64,000 nucleotides of DNA from Closterium sp. Naga37s-1 (taxonomy: Eukaryota; Streptophyta; Zygnematophyceae; Desmidiales; Closteriaceae), in contig CANJKZ010000514.1 of the NCBI GenBank assembly GCA_947471745.1, forward strand, positions 613,501-677,500, written 5' to 3'. The notes under the pieces were generated by a model, which was not told where the DNA came from, did no database searches, and saw only the letters and a list, made by a program, of their open reading frames with translations. The position numbers and the translations under genes are program-made. This document shows positions 45,773 to 56,499 of this stretch, piece by piece (the stretch's first letter is position 1; each line of letters starts with the position of its first letter).

Positions 45773-48542
45773 TGTCAGAAAGAGTGAAGTGGTTGAACTA
45801 GAAAGAATGAAAGTACAAGTACCGAACACTAGAGCAATGTACCCCCTAGAGGCTAACCCACTGTAGCCTACAAAACTATAACACATATAATGTTTGACAC
45901 ACCCCATAGGCTAAGTGGGGGAGAGCAAGGGGTCACAAGACCAGTCAAAGCAAAGCAAAACAAAGCAAGCTCAGGGTGGATCTCAAGGATACCACACAAA
46001 TTCCGAGCACAAGCAAGCGGTCACATGACCAGTTCACATGCAGTTTGATAATATAACAAGAGGTACAGTGATCACAACCTAGGAAGTGTAAGCATGCATG
46101 TATATATATAGAGATCACAGTACAAGCAGAGTCAAGAAGTGAGCAAGTGAGGGACAGTAGGCACAAGGCCTAGAACAGTACAGAAACGCTGATGTGCTTC
46201 GTTCTGTGCTCCAGTCTGTGCTCCTGACATAAGGAAATGGCGGCCTTGTTGTCGACGTACAGCACTGGAGGAGAACGAGGCCGCTCTCCCAGGTCGGTCA
46301 GAAGGTAGGTGAGCCAGCGTAACTCCTGTGCAGCCATGGCTGTGGCGTAGATCTCAGCCTCACAACTGGAGCTGAGAACTGAAGACGAGCGTGTAGAACG
46401 CCAAGAAACTGAACCAGTGCCAAGGCTGAAGGTGTAACCCTGAGACGACCGCTGCGTAGCCTGGTCGTCAGCCCAAGAAGCGTCTGAGTGCCTAGTGAGG
46501 ACAACGTCGCTCCGTCCTCCAAGCACAAGCCACATGCCCGACGTACTGCACAAGTAGCGCAACACCCTCTTAGCGGCATCCATGTGCTCCTTCCGGTGAC
46601 GGCCAGGAGCGACATAGCGTGCTAGGATGCTAAGAGGGTATGCAAGGTCAGGTCGAGTGCAGGTCATCAGGTACATGAGGCAGCCCACAAGCTCTGGATA
46701 CGGGCCACTCGGCTCTACGGACTCATCCGAAGGCAGAGCTGAGAGCGAGTGACCGGTAGGCAGAGGAGTGGGCTGAGGCGAGGAGTACGTGAAGCGGAAG
46801 CGCTGAAGGACCTGCTGCACCATGTGTGACTGAGTCAAGGTGATGGTGCGCTGTGCTCTGTCCCGGGTGATCCGCAAGCCAAGATAGCTTGTCAGCTCAC
46901 CCAGGTCTGTGCACGTGTGTCTCTTCTGCAGCTCCGACTTCACGTGGGCGAGTGCCTCAGTGTCAGCAGTAGCAAAGACCAAGTCGTCTACGTACACGAG
47001 AACGTAGAACGGCGGCAGAGTGGTGTCGGTGCGTAGAAACAGCGACGGGTCAGCAGTAGAAGGAGCAAACCCAAGAGCAGCAAGAGTCGTCCTCAGTGTG
47101 TCGTGCCACTCACGGGGTGCCTGGCGGAGACCGTAGACTGGCCGCCGGAGGCTCCACTGGGTACTAGGAGGGAACGACCCAGTGAAGCCAGGTGGGCGGC
47201 GCAGCCAGATCTCCTCGTGCAGGCTGCCCTGTAGGAAAGCAGTGCTGAAGTCAAGAGAGTGGAGCTCGTAGTCACGCTGAGCGGCGACGTGCAGCAGAAC
47301 CCGAAGAGTGGTCATCTTCGGGGTCGGGGAGAAGGTCTGGAAGAAGTCAACTCCCTCTCGCTGACTGAAGCCTCGTGCAACGTAACGCGCCTTGAAGACA
47401 GGCGGAGAACCCGGCGGCCGCTTCACCCTGAAAATCCACATGCCACTGACGATGTTCGCCCCAGGTGGGGGAACCTCGTCGACGTAGGTGCCTGTGGACT
47501 TCCAGGAAGCCATCTCTGCGTCCATGGCTGTCTGCCACTCAGAGGAGTAGGGACCCTCCATCGCCTCTGCGTAAGAGCGTGGGATCGGGATGTCTGGTGC
47601 ATCCGGGTCTCCCTCAGGGGCAATCAGCATGGACACGAGATGAGGTAAAGCAGCAGCAAAGCACTCAAACTCCTCCTGTCTGTCCTCAAGGACGTCCGTG
47701 CCAAGAGCACACTCACCCCCGACGGACGGAGGACAGACAGACTCAGACTCAGCAACAAGGCTAGCGGCGTAGTCTAAACGACAGGCGGCAGCAAAGTCAA
47801 CAAGCTCAGCGACTAGAGCAGACGCAGCAGAGGACTCAAAGGAAGGGTCAGTGACAAAAGTAGCGAGAAGACGCATGACAGTAGGACTGGCAGCACGAGC
47901 AAGGTCTGACGGCGGGTCAGCAACGTCAGGAAGAGAGGACGCAGGAGGAGACGGCAGAGGGACACGCTGAGGAGCAGTGGGAGGACGCAGAGTCATATAG
48001 TGAGTGCCAAGTACAGGAGGAGGACGCTGACGCGGAGCACGACGACCAGTGCGGACAGCGCGGACAGACGACTCTGGACGAGACTCAGGTGACTCAGGAC
48101 GAGACTCAGGCAACGCAGGACGAGACTCAGGCTCACGACGCTCCGTAAGACCTCTAGTCGGCCCAGCGTAGGGAGAAGGACCAGGGAGTGGAGAGGCAAG
48201 CGGTAACTGTGACTGCGACTGGACAGGTGGTGGACTCAGTAGGGGAGGAGAAGGACCAGTGGAGGGCGGGAGGCCAAGAACCTGCTGAAGGAGCAGAACG
48301 TAGTACGGCCGCGGCCGCTCAGCACCTCCTGAACCAGCAGAGACAGCACCAGCACCCTCAGCCACAGGGTCTCCAGCGACAACTCCTGCAGCACCACCAG
48401 GAAGCCCAGCAGCTCCAGTACCTCCAGCTCCAACCCCCGCAGCAGCTCCAGCACCAGCAGCACCTCCAGCAGTACCAGTAGCACCTCCAGCACCAGCAGT
48501 ACCTCCAGTAGCTCCAGCACCAGCAGCAGCTCCAGCTCCAGG
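45773..48542 (-). mobile_element. Copia element C, 3' half
   Basis: A 127-bp LTR (45773-45899) begins exactly where the TRIM LTR is interrupted. It is followed inward by a polypurine tract (minus strand CTATGGGG) and a 3' UTR block that is also present in A and B. The minus-strand coding part (next entry) runs into the linker and ends at 48542, where the 5' LTR of element E begins. The 5' half of C is not identified. D is not a good candidate, because its LTR differs strongly from that of C. Confidence 0.85.
46170..48542 (-). pseudogene. Element C RT and RNase H, 5'-truncated polyprotein
   Basis: About 790 codons stay open on the minus strand. An Ala/Gly repeat linker and a Pro/Ser-rich segment (48542 to about 47650) precede the RT. 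The RT has WIFRVKRPPGSPPVFKARYV, the SLDFSTAFLQGSLHEEIWL region and the catalytic YVDDLVFATA (~47000). RNase H has LTRHSDASWADD, SSCEAEIYATA, YVDNKAA and CQEHRLEHRTKHIS, a segment lost in A and B. The frame ends soon after KHIS, so the extreme C-terminus is lost. Gag, protease and integrase are missing. Confidence 0.9.
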
Positions 48543-48673
48543 TGTCAACATATATTTTATATGTGTTGTTTAGGTTAGTCTAGGTGTTACATTTCTACTT
48601 ACTTGCATGATTAGGGTTTGCTATATCTAGGGTTGTACTTCACATTTTCTATCAATTCATTCTTATCGTAACA
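48543..48673 (+). repeat. 5' LTR of element E
   Basis: A 131-bp AT-rich block starting tgtcaacatatatttt and ending cttatcgtaaca. It is identified by TG/CA ends, the adjoining primer-binding site and its exact start at the break in C. Confidence 0.75.
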
Positions 48674-49376
48674 TGGTATCAGAGCTAGGTTTCCCTTAGG
48701 CGATTTTTCCCCTAGGCGATTTTTCCCTTAGGCGAAATTTCTCTCGATAGTCTATGGGCCCACCACCCGCGCGCCTCGTAGCGACCCATAGCCCGAAGCG
48801 CCCTGCCCCGTAGAGCCCGAGTAGGTCGCGCCCCCCGTCGACATCGCGCGTCACCCGTTTCTGCCCTGCGCCCCACCCGTTTTTGCCGTGCGTCACTCGG
48901 TTTTTAGCCCCGCGCCCCACTCGTTTTACCCCGCGTGTTGCCCCCCAGTCCTCTAGCGCGCAGCAGACGAACGCACGTAGCTGTGCGCGCAGCCTTAGTC
49001 GCACCCGCAGCTCCGCGCTAGTACGTCGTAGCCGCGCGCACGTGCAGCCCACCGTCGTAACCGGCCCCCAGACCTGAAATCCCCCTCAGAACCGCACAGA
49101 ACCGCCGCCTTAACAGCTTCCCCACCTGAAAACCGCCGCCCCAGACCTGACAACCGCCGCCCCACCTGGAAACCTGCTGCCCCACCCGTTCCAGGCACCT
49201 CACCCGGGATCAGCCGCCCCACCCAGTCCTCTCCACCGCATTGAACCGCACAAAACTGCACATAACTGCACAGAACCGCACAGAACCGCCGCCTCACCCG
49301 TAGCCCGCTGCCTTAACAGCTTCCCCACCTGAAACCTGCCTCCCCACGATCTACCACACCCGCCGTCAGTAGCCCC

Positions 49377-49858
49377 AGCCGATTACACTGCCGCCAGCTA
49401 CACCAGCAGCAGCATAGGCTGCCCCCAGCGCACCAGCAGCAACGTAGGCTGCCCCCAGCAGAACCAGCAGAACCAGCAGCAGCATAGGCTGCCGCCAGCA
49501 CACTAGCAGCAGCATAGGCTGCCCCCAGCGCACCAGCAGCAGCGTAGGCTGCCCCCAGCAGAACCAGAAGCGGCATAGGCTGCCACCAGCGCACCAGCAG
49601 CAGCATTGGCTGCCCCCAGCAAAACCAGTAGCAGCTAAGGCTGCCCCCAGCAGAGCCAGAAGCAGCATAGGCTGCCCCCAGCGAACCAGAAGCAGCATAG
49701 GCTGCCGCCAGAGCACCAGCAGCAGCAGCATAGGCTGCCCCCAGCGAACCAGCAGCAGCATAGGCTGCCCCCAGCGCACCAGCAGCAGCACAGGCTGCCC
49801 CCAGCGCACCAGCAGCAGCTTAGGCTGCCCCCAGCAGAACCAGCAGCAGCATAGGCTC
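49377..49858. repeat. 30-bp minisatellite in element E
   Basis: About 16 degenerate units of the type gctgcccccagcgcaccagc plus agcagcatag. Most units contain an in-frame TAG on the plus strand in the Ala/Pro frame. The minus strand is open through the array (LLLVRWGQPM-like decapeptide). I treat it as non-coding. Confidence 0.9.
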
Positions 49859-49860
49859 AC

Positions 49861-50794
49861 ATGGCATGTACTAGGGTTCTACAGCAGCAGGGCCAGCCGC
49901 AGCACTCCCGTCAGTGGGGGCCTGCGGGTCCAAAGTGTGGCGCCCCCAGCAGTGGCTCAGCTAGCAGTGGGCGAGACGTCGGCCCCTGCGGGTACCGGGC
50001 CCTGACAGGCCCTGGTGCTGGCACTACCTGCTGGAGTCCTGACCACACTGCGTCCAGCTGCTACCGTCGACTCGAGGACCTCCACCGTGAGCGTTTTGGT
50101 CCTCACGCTATTACACCGCACTGGCCTTCGCGCCTTCGCCAGCGCACTACTGCACCAGTTGAGTCTCACCTGCCTGGTCTAGGACCCTTTCCGGCTGCAC
50201 GAGTAGAGACCTGTGTTTCCAGTCTTGGTGCGTGTGTTGTTTCCAGTCCCGGCGCCTCTGAGGGTCTTTGTGTAGGAGTTGCAGCTACCACTAGTCTAGC
50301 ACTAGCCTTTGTAGCTGGTTCGGGTGCGACCCCACAGACTGCACAGCTTTCCTTCACCTTAGATTCTGGAGTGTCCAGCTGTTTCTTTCGCGACTGTACC
50401 GACCTCACACCACTGCGCACTCCAGTCACTGTCGCCTTGGCTGACCCCTCTGTGGGACGTGTAGTTGCTAGCAGCACCACCACTCTTCCGTGTCCGGCGG
50501 CTCCCTCAGGTTTTCTTACAGGTTACTACACCCCCTCGTTCTCTAGGAACCTGGTGGGTGTCAGTCACCTTCACGACCTAGGCGTAGTCACTACTTTCCC
50601 ACTGGACGAGCCTGTTGCCTCCTGCACTGTCGGTGCCACTGGGGCGCCCTTGGCCACATTCCACAGAGAGCCGGGATCTGGTCTGTACTCACTACACACT
50701 GGGTCCCACCACACTGAGTCGGGTCAGGTCAGGTCAGGTCAGGTAGCTGCTGTGTCGTGTGACTGTCGGTCCCTCACCCACCCGTCGGTCCTCT
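49861..50794 (+). pseudogene. Element E gag C-terminus and protease
   Basis: The plus-strand frame encodes a Gly/Ser-rich stretch, then a variant zinc knuckle (CWSPDHTASSC, C-x4-H-x4-C) and DLHRERFGPHAIT, which matches the equivalent parts of A and B. An aspartic protease follows (FTLDSGVSSCFF; Gly present, third residue Val). It runs to CDCRSLTHPSVL, where TAG replaces the tryptophan of the LWHHRLGHPS motif, just before element F. Confidence 0.88.
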
Positions 50795-50833
50795 AGCACC
50801 ACCGTCTAGGTCACCCGTCGTTCCCGCGTCTCA
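50749..50833. repeat. 85-bp direct repeat, left copy, flanking element F
   Basis: gctgtgtcgtgtgactgtcg at the start and gttcccgcgtctca at the end. It repeats at 57320-57404 with a single visible change (tag here, tgg there). Confidence 0.95.
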
Positions 50834-50834
50834 C

Positions 50835-51654
50835 TGTTGGTGCAACCCTACGGTTTGCACTCGGCTTGTTGTCCGTGTGCGTGAATGTGTGTGTGTATGG
50901 AATGGTATGAGGGCATGGGATAATATATATTTCATGCTTATAATTGTGTGTGAATGTTGAGTCATGATGTCGAGTGTGTGTGTCGAGTCAATAGCGAGTT
51001 ATCGCTAGACGCGTGTTACGCGGTCGTTTGTGTCTCGCGCGCGGTTTCTATTTTGTCGTGCGCGGTTTCTATTTTGTCCTGTGTCGAACGTTCGGCGTGT
51101 CGCAGGTGTGTGCAGCAGACCCATCAAGAACTCAAGGATGAGTTTGTGATGAAGAGCCCGAGCCTTGGTGTCAAGCCTCAAGTGATTTCGAAGCTCGCCA
51201 AAAAGGGTACACCTCAAGATATTGAAGATATTTACATTACTTTGTGTAGTGTAACATTTCACTTGGTGTAGGCCCTAGTGAAGGGTAGTTTCGAGACCCT
51301 TCGTGGTTGGGGACAGTGTGGCACTGTTCCACATCACTGTACCTCGGCTCTTGGGGTTTGTAGGAGCTGGGAGTCATTCCCAACTCGTAACTCTTCCTAT
51401 CTTGTGTTCTAAGACTATAGTGGCTGCCATAGTACCGTTCGTTCAAACCGACGCTGTGTCGTCAATTCTTTATCAAATCGTGCAATCTAAATTGCTAATT
51501 GTACACGACGCAAAGACGCTCCAGATCCAATTTGAATCAGGTCATTTGCAGCTGTGAGCAGAACGCTATCAACGTTTGAATCCGCTGTGCAGAAATCCGT
51601 CTGTGCTCTCTATCTTTCGTTTTAGGCACATTCAAGCCTATTGTGACTATAACA
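50835..51654 (+). repeat. 5' LTR of element F
   Basis: An 820-bp LTR starting tgttggtgcaaccc and ending gactataaca. It contains a 105-codon ORF (50954-51271) that is preserved in the other LTR. Confidence 0.95.
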
Positions 51655-51772
51655 AGTGGTATCAGAGCCCCTTGGAGCAGTTTCGACAATTTCTGGACCT
51701 GAGGAAAGGGGTGGCAGAGGTGCTGGTGGCAGTGGAGAAGCTCAAGCTCAAGGCCAACCCCGTGATTCAGCC

Positions 51773-54700
51773 ATGGCGCCCATGCAACCAAGTCTTGGCC
51801 CACCTAGGGATGAGCCTAGGGTGTTTGGGCTTGACAAGTTCAACGGTGACAACTTTGCTGAATGGTCCTTCAAGATGGAGAACATCTTTGACCACTATGA
51901 CCTGCTGGAGGTGATGGAAGGAACGGAGAAGCGCCCCGAGAACGACCCGGAGAAGAGCCCGTGGGTGCGGAAGAGCGCACAAGGCTATCTCTTACTTGGG
52001 CAAGCGTTGGGGAGCAGTCAGATCCGTCACATCAAGCCATTCCAGCGTGAACCAGAGAAAGGACCAAAGGCATGGGCTGCTCTCAAGGGTGTACATGCTC
52101 CTGCAACAGCGGCGGTAGCGGTGGTGTTGGAACGGCAAATGGCGGCACTACGAATTGAAGAAGACGAAGCGGTTGAAGAAGGGGTGCAGAAATTCTTCGA
52201 CTTGTTGACGCGGCTTGAGGGAGCTGATTTGAACTACAGTGAGCTCCAAAAGAAGACCAAGTTGCTGGCCTTACTCCCAGAGTCATGGTCCTCGCTCATC
52301 ATCAACCTTAATCGCGACTTGCCCCGCCTCTCGCTTGAAGACGTGAAGCGAGCTATCCTTCAAGAGGATTTCCGCCGCCGTGAGTTGGCGAGTGCGGATG
52401 GCGCTGGGGCAGCGAGCATCGGCCGTGGATATGGTCGAGGAAGAGGCAGAGGACGAGGGGGAGGAAGGTTTGGTGGCAGCAACTTCGGCGGAGGCCGCAG
52501 GAGTGGCGGTTACGGCAGCGACGACAAGAGCTACGGACGCGGTCGCGGCCGATTCGACGGCGAGTGTCACTATTGCCACAAGAGCGGACACATGTGGCGC
52601 GACTGCTACAAACTCCCTGATGGTTGGACCCCTGCTCAAGGCCAAGAGGGTAGAGGAGCAGGAGGAGGGAGAGGACGAGGCCGTGGAGGCCGTGGCGGTC
52701 GCGGTGGCGGAGCTGCAAACATGAAGAGCGGAGACAACGACAAGGACCCGAGCGACGATCGATACCCGGGTCTATTCTACTTCGTGTCGACGCAAGTACC
52801 GGCTGGTCCAGAGAAGGATGAAGGCTTTGAGGAGCCAGCAGCTGTGGGGAAGGTGACCCTACACCCCCTGGACTATTGGGTGATTGATAGTGGCGCTACC
52901 TATAGCATGACACCTCGCCCGGACTTGCTCACCAAACTCGAACCGTCACCGGTGAAGCATGTCACATCGGCTTTGGGGCAGCGAGCAGAGGTGAAAGGCA
53001 TGGGCAAGGCCATGTTCAAGGGTGCTGATGGGAAGATGGTGGGCCTCAAGAACGTGCTTTGGGTGCCCAGCCTTGCTGCAAACCTGATTTCCGTGCGGCG
53101 GTTGGCAAAGGCCGGCATGGACACGAACTCGAAGGGAGCCAAGACCTACACCGCAAGGCTTGGCGATCGAATTCTTTGGGACCTTCATGAGGACAGGGAT
53201 GTCTACAACGAGATGTGGCAGATCCCAGTGGTCCCTATGCCTAAGGAGAGGCAAGTGGCAGCAAGCATCAGCACCAAGGATGGAGCGGTCGGTAGCGACG
53301 ATGGCGCGAACGGTCGCGCTAAGGAGAATGAGCTCAAGAAGAGCAAACCTGGAGGGACCAGCAAGTTCAGTGAACCTAAGGAGAGTGGTGCAGCAACCAA
53401 GGAGCAGCAAAAGGGTGAGGAGAACCCAGAGGCAGCAGCGGAGGAGGACTACGGAGAGAGTATGTGGGGCGCTATTGCGAGCGCGGCATTCTCCAATCCA
53501 ACTTCGGCTACGGGGGAGTGTGATTGGCTCACCTTGCATCGGCGCATGGGGCATGTGGCCCTGCCCATCTTGCAGCAGCTAGTGAAGAATGAGATGGTTG
53601 CTGGCATACGTGTGAAGGGGGAGCCCAATGAGGTGCTTGGCTGCCCGACGTGCATTCAAGCCAAGTTCACCCGGTTTCCGTTCCCTAGTTCGGAGGCAAC
53701 GGCAAAGGCACCGCTTGATGAGGTGGTGATGGACGTGGTGGGCCCCCTGAAGCTTGGAGCTGCTGGAGCTGAGTATTTTCTCACCATTGTCGACGTCTAC
53801 ACCCGCATGACTTGGGTGTACGTGCTGGCCAAGAAGAGCGACGTGGCTGAAACGTTGAAGACGGACTGGTTCCCGATGGTGGAGCGGCAACAAGACCGTC
53901 TAGTCAAGTCAATCCGCACCGATCGAGGGGGAGAGTTCCTGAGCAAGGAGTTTGGGTTGTGGCTGAAGAAGAATGGTATTCGGCACTCCCTCACCATGCC
54001 ATACTCCCCTGCAATGAACGGCATCGCCGAGCGAGCGAACCGCACAATCACGGAGGCGGCACGCGGGTTGCTCATTGAAGCCGGGCTACCCGACTATTTC
54101 TGGCCTGATGCAGTGCGGAGCGCGTGTGTGGCCAAGAACAGAGCCTTGACTCATGTGGGAGCAGACAAATGGGTGCCCTATGTGGAGTGGCTAGGAAGGA
54201 AGCCAAAGGTGGATATGCTTCGGGTGTTCGGGTGCATGTGCATGGCGCTCGTGCCTAAGCATCTTCGGCACAACAAGCTTGGTGCCAAGGCGGTGTGGGC
54301 CGTGCACTTGGGCATGGCTCAAAACAGCAAGGGATGGCTTCTTTGGGACCCATTCACCAAGAAGTTCTTGGTGAGCAGGGACTGCAAGTTCATGGAGAAC
54401 TTCATGTACAAGGATTGGAAGGCGGAGAATGAGGCGAAGATAGGCGTGCGGTTTGGGGAGGTGAAGAGTTCCGGTTTGGAGCATGTGGAGCTGCCTTTGG
54501 AGCTGAGCAGCGGCAGCACAACCACAAGGCAATCCTCCCTTGTGAATGGGGGAGAGGAGGCCAATGATGCAGAGGAAGAAGAGGAGGAGGTGCAGCAAGT
54601 GAGCGAGCGTGCACCGTCACTCCCTTCCCGTACTACGAGTGCTCCACGGATTCGAGCCACACCGCAGCAACGCCAAGGCCTTCAAGTCCCTGCAGCTGAG

Positions 54701-56458
54701 GAGGAAGGAAGGGGGAAGAGGAGAGTTCAACCCCCTAATAGGCTGACCTATGATGCGCCGGGAAAGCAGGGCAAGACAGCCCTGGCCGGAGCGGCAATGA
54801 TGGTCGGAGACGACGAGGAGAGTGACTACGAGGAGTGTGCCTTCGCGTTCTTCTCTCCGGTGGAGATGCCGGGAGAACCAGCAACTCTCAAGGAGGCTTT
54901 GGAGAGTAGTGATGCTGAGGAGTGGAAGAAGGCCATGGAGAGTGAGCTGAAGAGCATTGAGGAGAATGACACGTTTGAATTGGTGGAGCTACCGGAGGGG
55001 CGTACGGCAATAACGTCCAAGTGGCTCTTCAAAATCAAGTCGGATGCCGACGGCAAGATCGAGCGCTACAAGTCTAGGCTTGTAGCCAAGGGGTACCAGC
55101 AGAAGGAGAAGGTGGACTTCAAGGAGCTGTTTGCCCCTGTGGTGAAGCCGACGACGCTGCGAACCCTATTCGCGGGAGCCGCCATCAAAGGATGGGTAGT
55201 AAAGCAAATGGACATCGTAACGGCATTCCTTAACGGCATCCTTGAGGAGGAGATTTTTATGGCGCAGCCAGAGGGGTTTGATGATGGTAGTGGCAGAGTG
55301 TGGAAGCTAAAGAAGGCCCTCTATGGGCTGAAGCAGGCCCCTAGGCAATGGTACATGAAGCTGCGCGAAGTGTTGGAGGGGATCGGCTTCACTCCCTCAA
55401 CGGCCGATCACTCCTTGTTCATGCTTGGCGAGGGGGAGCAGAGGAGTTTCATGGTGGTTTATGTGGATGACATCCTCATTTTCTCACCCTCTTCTGACCT
55501 TGTGAAGGAGGTGATGCTGAAGCTTCAAGACAAGTTCAAGTGCAAGGCCCTTGGTGACGTGAGCTTCTACCTTGGGCTCCACATCGAACGAGATGTGGAG
55601 AAGCGGTGCATGCGGGTGCATCAACGAAAGTACCTGGAGGCATTGGCTGCCAACTTTGGGCAGAGTGAAGGCCATGTGGCTACACCCTTTCCCTCTGGGT
55701 TCAAGTGTGTGAAGGGACCAGAGGAGGAGAGCGTTGGTGAAGAGGAGAGGCGCCGATTTCACTCGTTGGTGGGCAGCCTCATGTATGCGGCGGTAAACAC
55801 CCGACCGGACGTCGCGTTTGCTACCGGGCAGCTGGCTAGGGTTGTGCAATGCCCTAATGAGGAGCAGGTAGCAGCTGGAATGAGGGTGGCCAAGTATCTT
55901 GGCCAAACACCGACCGTTGGGCTGCAATACTCGGCGGCGGCACAAAGGCGCCAAAAGGGCGCGGATGGTGTTGAACCCGGGCGTTTGTTCCTCACCGCCT
56001 ACTCGGATGCTTCATATGCATCAGAACCAGAGGACATGACAAGTGTGGGAGGCTTCATATGCTGTGTTGGTGGAGGCCCAACTGCTTGGGAGAGCAAGAA
56101 GCAGGTTGACCAAGCTTTGAGCTCGGTGGAGTCCGAGTACATGGCACTCTTCCGTGCCGTACGGGAGATTGTGTGGCAGCGGCGTTTGTTGGCTGAATTG
56201 GGGGAGGAGCAGCAAGGACCTACCCCACTGTACTGTGACAGCCAGGGTGCCATTGCTCTTGCTAAGAACCCTGTGTTGCATGGACTCACGAAGCACATGA
56301 GGGTGAAGTGGCATTGGACGAGGAGCATGGTAACCGCGGGTGAAGTTGAGTTGCGCTACGTGAAGACCACGGGGCAGCCGGCTGACATGATGACCAAGAG
56401 GCTGGTGGAGCAGCAGCATTGGAAGTGTTGCAAGCTGGCTGGGATGGCTCTGAACTGA
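51773..56458 (+). CDS. Element F gag-pol polyprotein (Ty1/copia), intact
   Basis: 1561 codons without a stop from ATG 51773 (MAPMQPSLGPPRDEPRVFGL). The frame is open further upstream, but only through the primer-binding site. Domains in order: gag (FNGDNFAEWSFKMENIFD); an RGG-like Gly/Arg-rich segment with zinc knuckle CHYCHKSGHMWRDC; aspartic protease (WVIDSGATYSM); GAG-pre-integrase (HRRMGHVALPIL, CPTCIQAK); integrase core with the D,D-35-E region (TDRGGEFLSKEF, NGIAERANRTI); RT (KARLVAKGYQQ-like segment, MDIVTAFLNGILEEEI, catalytic YVDDILIF); RNase H (AYSDASYASEPED, SSVESEYMAL, YCDSQGAI) and the end segment TKHMRVKWHW...DMMTKRL. All expected catalytic motifs are present, so this copy could be autonomous. 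Confidence 0.97.
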   Translation: MAPMQPSLGPPRDEPRVFGLDKFNGDNFAEWSFKMENIFDHYDLLEVMEGTEKRPENDPEKSPWVRKSAQGYLLLGQALGSSQIRHIKPFQREPEKGPKAWAALKGVHAPATAAVAVVLERQMAALRIEEDEAVEEGVQKFFDLLTRLEGADLNYSELQKKTKLLALLPESWSSLIINLNRDLPRLSLEDVKRAILQEDFRRRELASADGAGAASIGRGYGRGRGRGRGGGRFGGSNFGGGRRSGGYGSDDKSYGRGRGRFDGECHYCHKSGHMWRDCYKLPDGWTPAQGQEGRGAGGGRGRGRGGRGGRGGGAANMKSGDNDKDPSDDRYPGLFYFVSTQVPAGPEKDEGFEEPAAVGKVTLHPLDYWVIDSGATYSMTPRPDLLTKLEPSPVKHVTSALGQRAEVKGMGKAMFKGADGKMVGLKNVLWVPSLAANLISVRRLAKAGMDTNSKGAKTYTARLGDRILWDLHEDRDVYNEMWQIPVVPMPKERQVAASISTKDGAVGSDDGANGRAKENELKKSKPGGTSKFSEPKESGAATKEQQKGEENPEAAAEEDYGESMWGAIASAAFSNPTSATGECDWLTLHRRMGHVALPILQQLVKNEMVAGIRVKGEPNEVLGCPTCIQAKFTRFPFPSSEATAKAPLDEVVMDVVGPLKLGAAGAEYFLTIVDVYTRMTWVYVLAKKSDVAETLKTDWFPMVERQQDRLVKSIRTDRGGEFLSKEFGLWLKKNGIRHSLTMPYSPAMNGIAERANRTITEAARGLLIEAGLPDYFWPDAVRSACVAKNRALTHVGADKWVPYVEWLGRKPKVDMLRVFGCMCMALVPKHLRHNKLGAKAVWAVHLGMAQNSKGWLLWDPFTKKFLVSRDCKFMENFMYKDWKAENEAKIGVRFGEVKSSGLEHVELPLELSSGSTTTRQSSLVNGGEEANDAEEEEEEVQQVSERAPSLPSRTTSAPRIRATPQQRQGLQVPAAEEEGRGKRRVQPPNRLTYDAPGKQGKTALAGAAMMVGDDEESDYEECAFAFFSPVEMPGEPATLKEALESSDAEEWKKAMESELKSIEENDTFELVELPEGRTAITSKWLFKIKSDADGKIERYKSRLVAKGYQQKEKVDFKELFAPVVKPTTLRTLFAGAAIKGWVVKQMDIVTAFLNGILEEEIFMAQPEGFDDGSGRVWKLKKALYGLKQAPRQWYMKLREVLEGIGFTPSTADHSLFMLGEGEQRSFMVVYVDDILIFSPSSDLVKEVMLKLQDKFKCKALGDVSFYLGLHIERDVEKRCMRVHQRKYLEALAANFGQSEGHVATPFPSGFKCVKGPEEESVGEEERRRFHSLVGSLMYAAVNTRPDVAFATGQLARVVQCPNEEQVAAGMRVAKYLGQTPTVGLQYSAAAQRRQKGADGVEPGRLFLTAYSDASYASEPEDMTSVGGFICCVGGGPTAWESKKQVDQALSSVESEYMALFRAVREIVWQRRLLAELGEEQQGPTPLYCDSQGAIALAKNPVLHGLTKHMRVKWHWTRSMVTAGEVELRYVKTTGQPADMMTKRLVEQQHWKCCKLAGMALN

Positions 56459-56499
56459 GAGAGCAACATATCCTAAGGCCAACAATCCGAGGGGGAGTT

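Noticed and set aside
51656..51772. Upstream start of the F polyprotein at 51656
   Set aside because: That start is a GTG inside the primer-binding site. The first ATG in frame is at 51773 and is followed by typical gag sequence.
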